NCBI GenBank assembly: GCA_028673005.1
Contig: CM054118.1
Location: 60,755,401-60,819,400, forward strand
Direction of reading: 5' to 3'
Origin: Tanypteryx hageni
Lineage: Eukaryota > Arthropoda > Insecta > Odonata > Petaluridae
Length of the DNA: 64,000 nucleotides
Under the pieces are notes generated by a model. The model did not search any database. It was not told the DNA's origin and saw only the letters and a program-made list of their open reading frames with translations. A program made the translations under genes and the position numbers. The first letter of the stretch is position 1, and each line of letters starts with the position of its first letter. Below, piece after piece: positions 56,990 through 64,000 of this stretch.

Positions 56990-59230
56990 ATTATTTTTAT
57001 GAAATTAAGACTAATAAACACACAAAAATGGCAGAATAAGTGTGTTAAATTTTATTTTTTATTTCCGAAATATTTATATTAAATTCAATTGTCTGGTAAC
57101 AAAGACTTCAATTTGCATAACAAATCCCTTATTCTATTATTCAATTGTTTTCTTATTATTAAATAAAATATGGTTATTAATAACCATGAATAAAGGTTTT
57201 TGCTTCTATGATATACGCGGACCAGAAAGATCAACTAACGAATATTTCTCAGTGCTCCTCCGATGGCGTGAAAATTGAGGTATTCCAAAAATGTTAAATA
57301 CTTTAATACAGATTTTCTTGTTACGATCTAGGATAATAGAGAGAGGGAGATCAGAGAGTGGAACAATCGTAGAAAGAGAAGAAAAATGGTTAAGGAGGGG
57401 GTAGGAGATAGTGAGAGTGCAGGTATTAAAGGATACGGAGAGAGAACAAAGGATACTGAGATAGATTAAAGGATACGGAAAGAGATTAAAGAGGGTACGA
57501 TAAGCGAAAAAGTGAATAAAACCAGAGAAAGAAGGCGCTGATGAAGTGATGAAGAAAGGAACGAAGGAATTGCTAGGAAAGAGTGAATAAGTAAATGACA
57601 GGGAGGAAACAAGTACATAGAGATTGAATATAGTATCCAGGATCTCCTCGTTACTTTTTTTAATGTACGGGCTGTTATTTTTATAAAGCTGGGCTAGGTT
57701 TGTTTTTTATCATAGCCCAACCCAGCGAGAAAAACAGGCCCTATAGCTGAAAGGCAACGATACCCTACTCACGAATTTAAGTGAAATAAGGAATGCCTTT
57801 CTCGTCCCGAAAACGTGACATCGCAATTGCTTGCGAGTCCTCCGAGGATATGAATCTCGCATGTCACAAAACCTTCCGTTTCTTTCGCCCTTTTGCTCTT
57901 TTTTCCTTATCTCTTCTCTCCTCCTCTTTTTCGTTGACATAAATTATCCTCTATCACAAACCCTTCAGTAGAAAGGAGTAAAAGGAGAGGACTTTCGTCT
58001 GCAAGGGAGTGATGAAAGGAGAGGACGAAAGGGAGAAAGGGGTTATAGAGGGAAAATGTGGTGTATATTTGGTGAATATTTTATCAGCAATCGTCTACTC
58101 CACTGTCTTAGGGACCTCTGCGTGCCGACTCGGAAGCACGCATTGAGACCGCGTTTTTCTTGCTTTTAAGTGGTGCTAGGAAGCACGACGCCTCCTTTGA
58201 CGGTGGGAAAATGAAGAACTTCTGAAAGACAGTTATACGATGGAGGTTTCTCTAAGGAGATACAATGGGATTGAATTTCAAGAAAGGCCAAACCGATGTA
58301 CAATGAAAAAATGCCAACATGGACTTTTTTATGATAAATGATTTCAAGATCGATCATTAATTTAGTTTATCCATGCGAGAATAATCTATCACCAACGGTG
58401 TATTTAAAGTTAATTCCCAAGAATTTATTTTTTTACAATTAATTTCAAATCCTATTCAATTTTCATTATTCGAATGAAATTTATGAAGACAAATATAAAA
58501 CTCACGAATAACGTCTCTTTTAGCATTGATTGCTGGTATAAGAGAGTAAAAATATTGATTAGTTTTAATTGAAATTCCTTCGAAGTCCTTCAAATTGATA
58601 TATTAAATTTCATTTAAAATTATTTTTTCCGAAATAACAACCTCAATATTATTCCGTCTCCAAATAGAGAATTGAAGTTTAATCGAAAACAAAGTAATCG
58701 GTAATTTTACCGCACGTAAGGTATTATAGTCGAGACGTACTGCTTAATTGCGCGTCGAAAATTTCCTAATCTTTTCAAAATTTGGTTATGAGAGCGGATA
58801 TAACATGAATATTCGGAGTTAGGATAAAAGAGAATGTTCAAGTAACGCAATTAACCTATAAACGATACACTTTTGGGGTTAGAGATAAGCGATAATAAAA
58901 TGTCATACATAAACATGGAGAGTTATCGGATCGGTAATTTAAGCATATAAGTCCTACATCAGCCGCGAAATGTAGGTTACACTGCCAGAAGACGACGCAA
59001 ATGAGCAATCTAAAGAAGTTCATCGGATTAAAATGATTTTGAGAGAAAATTGAATGCCCAAGCTGACCCGCGGGATAAAAAAGCTTTCGCCGTTATTTAA
59101 AATGGAATTAAATGGAGGCGGAGAAGTTTTAACGTACTTTACTTCTACATTTCAACTTTCGTCAGTAGCTAAGCCGGATTTTAAGTAAGATCTTAAAGGT
59201 ACTACATATTTAGTTCAAATAATTCCAGCT
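56990..59230. other. intergenic DNA, nothing recognised
   Basis: AT-rich with a short ga-rich stretch (57330..57560) containing a loose repeat of aaaggatacgga(g/a)agaga. No gene identified. Confidence 0.45.
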
Positions 59231-59239
59231 GAAGCAAAA

Positions 59240-59960
59240 TATTTACTTTTTATTTCAAAATTATATAGATAATAAAAAGTTTTTTTTATTTATTACCAAT
59301 TTCTATTTACTCGATTATGTCTGTGGGTGTGTGCCTCTGTGTGTCTCTGTGTCTGCGTGTGTGCGTGAGCGTGCGTGTTTCTGTATGTCTGTGGTCGGGA
59401 TTTTGTGGGTGGTCTCATTCAACCGCTATTAATCAGATCAGCGTGAAATTTTGTATTTGACATTTATATTAAAGGGAGACGTGGTGATTAGTTTATGGTA
59501 TAAATCGGATAAACAAAAGTGGGTGTTTATAATTGTCACATCCGTTTTTTTGAAATATTTGCTTTAATATTTGATAAATGTAAAAATGTGCTGGAATAAA
59601 AGTAATAGGTAATTTCATTTTATACAACCTTTGAAACAATTTCCCATATGATACATTTTTGAAGAGATATTTTTAAAACTAAATTTTTTTACTGCCACCA
59701 CCACACCACCGCCCGGTGACTATTGTAAACATTTTACTCTCCTTTTTATTTTCTTAATTGTTGGAGCTTCGGAGCTATATCAAATTTTGGAAGGCTACAG
59801 TTTGAGTTTATTTCTATTCTTTGTAGTCTTAAAATTTTTCTCGCAGTTCCTTCAAATATTTATTATCATTTTAACCTATATGGAATTATTAGAAATATTG
59901 CTGGTATGGAGAAAGTCATGTGGTGGCCACATCAGATTTTTTTCTTTTTATATTGCTTAA
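59240..59960 (+). repeat. dispersed repeat family, copy 3 of 3 (longest)
   Basis: Contains a (GT)-rich section (59320..59400), then aaccgctattaatcagatca, tcccatatgatacattt, ctgccaccaccaca, ctcgcagttccttcaaatat and ggagaaagtcatgtggtggc. The last five match the copies at 43470 and (reversed) 34640. The GT-rich end and following words match the reversed 34960..35040 segment. Confidence 0.75.
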
Positions 59961-59969
59961 TGCATTTAG

Positions 59970-60760
59970 AGTCACTAGATGTTTTAAATGTTGATAGAGT
60001 ACATTGAACATTTTTGACACAATGATTTTGAAGTCTTTATATGATTACGAATAAATAGTCATAAATATGTATATCCATATGCATTTTCATTTCGTATTAT
60101 ATTTACGAATGTAACAGCATCCATTCCGTGCATAAACAAAGTAAATTTATAAAGTAAACAATAAGTCATGCTAAAAAATATAGGATTACATTTGTACCCC
60201 ACTTGGTCTGAAAATTGATAAATATCTTGGTATTAGCAGTGCTAACATGCTATTCTTTGCCTCGGATGAGGCAAAGCTAACCTAACTCCCCCGAGTCTTT
60301 TTGTTCTTCTCTGGATATCTAACTCCAAACCAAAGAAAAGGGTAGCAATTGGCTTGATTTCTGAATTTAACTTTGCATATGGTTAGGATTTGTGGATGGA
60401 GAAAATGGATGGCATCACGGGAAGCGCGGAGTTTGAGAACGGACTAATAGTCTAAACTGTTCGACTTCCTTCGTTTTTTACTGGAGAAGAGAGAGAGAGT
60501 GAAAGGAGCAGGGAAAGAAAACTAGGGGAGAGTAAGAGTGAGAAAGGGAAAGAAAGAAAGATAAACACTTAAGAGAAATAGGCCACGACAAAGAGAAGAG
60601 TGGAAAGCGAGATAGGAGAGTAGACCCAGCAAAAACGTACACAGAGAGACAGGCATGAAAAAAAAGAATCTCATGAAATTATGGAAGTAGTGAAGAAGTT
60701 CAGTTAAATAGTAAAGAAGAACCTCATCGTACCTAAAGTACAGAGAGAGGGAGAGAGATT
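59970..60760. other. intergenic DNA, nothing recognised
   Basis: Includes a short ga-rich stretch at 60480..60620. Confidence 0.45.
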
Positions 60761-60764
60761 CATT

Positions 60765-62260
60765 GATTGATTGATGTGGTCTTTATTTGGAGCAAGATTG
60801 AGACTAAGAAGTGCCATCTTCCACCTAACCCATCGTCATGAAACATATATGCTAGCACATAAAACATTAGCAATGTAAATGTAAGTAACAATAAAAATAC
60901 AAGTATTTGAAAAGAAAAGATATGATTTTGTGGGGGGAAAATATGGACTGCTGAATAAAGAAACCCATGTATAAAACCTACTGTAGCAAAACACCCACAC
61001 AAGAAGGGGTGTGTGAAAAACCTGCAAAACCTACTGAGATTCACTAAAGACATCAATAAATAAAATTTAGAACATATTACAAATAAATAAAATCATATAG
61101 AAAAAAATGGCGCAACATGAATAGATCATTGATAAAATATACATATAAAAATGACAAAATGAGTAGATAGTAACATTGGTATGTACTATAGACAAAATGG
61201 ACAAGAAAAAACAAATAAATGAATAAAATACAATAACAAAGTATAAATCATTTACAATAAGTATTGTTTTCTCAAAAATCGAGATTAAAAAAAATTGAAG
61301 CATTAAGCGTGTTTAACTGTTCCTTTGAAAGGAAAAGTGAGAGTGATAGCAGTGTCGCTTGAATTAAGAGAGCGAGTGCGAATTTTTTATTGTTTGGGGA
61401 AGATCGCTCTATAGTCCGCAAGCAGTTACAATGAAGGACTTGTTGAATATTACTGTTCTATGATGAGAAATAAGGAGTTCATGGCTCCCTCTGGTATTAC
61501 GGTTATGTACAGTGTCTATACTTCTAAATTCGGCGGAAAAATAATAATATAACATGTGGGGCCCAAGAGAGGGTTTCATTCATAAGCAATCCTAGATTTT
61601 TTACCGCTATACAATAAGGTACAGTTGAATTTGCTATGTTGATCGGGATTCCTTGGGATTGATTAATAGCTGCTAAAAATTTTTATTACTCCAGACCTCT
61701 AGCGTTTCTAAGTCCTTATTGATATTTTTTTATGGTTTTTGCGAGATCGTTTGCGGTAGAACTTGAGTATATTTGCAAGTCATCTGCATAAAGGTGATGG
61801 ATGATTGCAGTATTTAAGGGAAAAGGAGCAGTCATTTATGTATAAAGAAAATAGTATAAGACCCAAAATTGAGCCCTCTCCCGATGATAAGCCAATCAGC
61901 TGAAGAATTAATGGAAATCACTTTTTGGGAACGATCGCTTAAATAAGTTCATTGCGAGCAGTTAAAAAAACAGAACATCTTTGTCTACCGAGTCGAAAGC
62001 TTTACTGAAATCCAGTAGTACTAGGATTGTAACTTCTCTTTTATCCATAAGAGAGAGGGTGGAAGCAGAATGGGTTATAAATAAAGTTTTTATTTTTTGG
62101 TGTCTCTTAAGAGGGTCGCATAGTAGGTGTCTGTGGGCGATGAAATGGGAGTGGGAGAAGGTAGACAAACGAGAAACGAAATTACCGGTGGAATAAAGAG
62201 AGGGAGAGAGGCTTCCCCGCAATAATAAATTAAAAACATGTAACGGGCGAGGTGATTACT
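60765..62260 (-). mobile_element. decayed LINE with (ATCA)n 3' tail
   Basis: The minus strand contains an RT piece, LVLLDFSKAFDSVDKDVLFF (62222..61962), then in shifted frames GEGSILGLILFSLYINDCSF (about 61890..61810), a decayed version of the G-x-LGPLLF-YINDL motif. The 3' end at 60790..60765 reads caaataaagaccacatcaat and caatcaatga. Stops and shifts are many; the element is dead. The same tail occurs at 38905..38936. Confidence 0.75.
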
Positions 62261-62269
62261 CTCTAGATG

Positions 62270-64000
62270 GCACGCTAATTTAATGGAAAGAAACAACAGC
62301 TAGCGAGAAATGCTACGAAAAAGGTTGAAAATATCTCTCCCTATCTCATGTTAACATTAACTCATTATTCCAGTTGTGCAAAGGAGAATCTTAGGTCCGC
62401 CAAAATACGAAGATAAGGCTGGAAGTAAAGCGGACGCTTTCGGAAATCACCAACTGGACTATCGTATGTGCGTGTTTTGCGAATGACAGAACGCGATAAT
62501 TGTGCACTTTACTCATTAACCAACATTCGGGAACTCAGCAAGGGTTACTTTAAAAATCAGAGAGGATTCAAACCGAGGCCGATTGGTGGAATGCTAATAT
62601 TCTAAAACACTAATTGAACTGTTATAACTCGTTGGCACTTTTACGCACAGAAAAATCCAATTGGCATTTGCAAATTACCACACTCCACCGATAGTTTTTC
62701 TGAAACAAAAAAGTTTTTTTCCAAATTTATGAAGGAATAAAATAGCGTTACTTGGTTATCTGAATGACAAGAGTTGATTTCGTCAGTTGATAACGTAGTC
62801 TTTACAATAGAAATTCAGTCTAATGCATTGCAATAATTTTTAAAATGAAGAAAGAGATTGTGTAAATAAGACATTTATAATACTGTTCCTAATTCATAGA
62901 TTAAAATAATGTTATAATTCCTGTATTTATTGCTTATTTCGCGTTTAAATATTTAACTGAAGGACATTTTGTATTATTAGAATGCATATGCTCGGATGGG
63001 TATTTGGTTCATATTTCAATGCAAATGGCTGATTAAATATAGGTGGACAATTTGAACATGACGGTATTTGTTCCTAAATGTATGATCATACATACTAGCA
63101 GTTTATAAAAAACTGAGGAAAGCATGAAGGTTGTTCTCCACATGACAGAAAATAGTATTTAAAAATGTTACTTTGACTGTTTACTTTTACAATGCGTAGC
63201 ATATCCCAATCCGATAGGAAAACAATGTGAATAATAGGTATGACACGGGCAAGAGAAAAAGGAACATGTTGGGTCCTTTGCCATTTGAAAGGGTGAAAAA
63301 TAAAGTGTGATTGATGACAACCGCTAGAGAATGAATAATTGTGATGGAGCAAGAAGAGAGAGAGATATAGAGCGAGAACGGCGGTCAACAATGCGCCATT
63401 TTAATTCCACAAATCGAGAGTTTGGTCAAAACTTGGCGTGCATTCCCCATTATTCAACGGCGCGCATCGGAGAATAGAAAAAAATAAATCTATCGAACCG
63501 CTTCAATGGCAAACAGAATCGGTTTGAATGGCATCAAGAACCGAGATATTTCTGGCATTCGGATTGGAAATGACTGCCTCTGGAAGATTAAGTGAAGCCA
63601 ATCGATAGCAAAAAACCGACTTCAAATTTGAATCGTATTTTTTAATGCTGAAATTTCGTGGACAGATTTAACACAACCACTACGATGTTATGTATAGTAC
63701 ATTTTATACTGCTGGTTTGACTGATATGTTGTAGATACTAAATGCAACAACAAAAACAATTGGCGAACTATTTTCATATCGGTAACACTTCGTTAAATCA
63801 CACAGGACGAAAGGAAATGCGTTGAAAATAATAACAGAACCTTGCAGAAGGATTGGTTGTGCTGAATAGTTACGCTGACTATGACAAAAGTATTTTATAA
63901 ACGATATCATTTCATGGATACAAGAAATTAAGTATTCCAAGAGATCGAACGCTACTAATATAACTTTAAGTATAGAATTAATTAGTTGATAAACAAGAAT
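62270..64000. other. intergenic DNA, nothing recognised
   Basis: Only short frames without motifs, and no clear repeat. Confidence 0.45.

Overview
This is AT-rich, gene-poor animal nuclear DNA, most likely from an arthropod and probably an insect. It has spliced genes with GT-AG introns, several families of decayed non-LTR retrotransposons, Penelope-like elements with GIY-YIG endonuclease domains, short hAT-type elements, (TA)n microsatellites and kilobase-long purine minisatellites. Nothing bacterial is visible. The species cannot be told from the window.

The only convincing host genes are two paralogous five-exon genes on the minus strand, A (9591..15926) and B (29557..31457), plus a broken terminal exon of a third copy (9002..9125). 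I rebuilt both reading frames by splice site. All exon lengths match (277, 118, 171, 91 and 180 nt), all introns have GT-AG ends, and each gene encodes 278 residues. The product has a signal peptide, an unrecognised N-terminal domain of about 75 residues, and one complete Neuralized homology repeat (NHR) domain. NHR domains are normally found in intracellular ubiquitin-pathway proteins, so a small secreted NHR protein is unusual. Promoter, exon 1 and exon 5 are nearly identical between A and B, while exons 2-4, the body of the NHR domain, differ strongly. This suggests gene conversion at the ends, selection for change in the middle, or both.

Layout: 0.77-2.08 kb, a 22-bp purine minisatellite; 3.1-3.5 kb, a foldback element and a hAT end; 4.65-6.64 kb, a decayed LINE (minus); 8.4-16.4 kb, the pseudo-exon and gene A, whose fourth intron carries a 4.3-kb insertion including a Penelope-like fragment; 16.4-17.7 kb, a second Penelope-like fragment between inverted (TA)n arms; 19-26 kb, dispersed repeats, palindromes and a decayed transposon-like gene; 27.4-29.1 kb, two hAT MITEs with target-site duplications; 29.4-32.4 kb, gene B and duplicated upstream DNA; 33.9-35.6 kb, tRNA-like and SINE sequences; 36.1-40.2 kb, about 4 kb of purine-rich repeats; 42.2-46.5 kb, LINE ORF1 with a PHD finger, a Penelope RT fragment and a LINE RT; 46.5-64 kb, mostly non-coding DNA with two more LINE fragments (53.9 and 60.8-62.2 kb).

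The NHR pair apparently arose by segmental duplication that included the promoter and its (TA)n flank. Mobile elements then enlarged copy A. All domain assignments are from reading translated sequence, without database searches.
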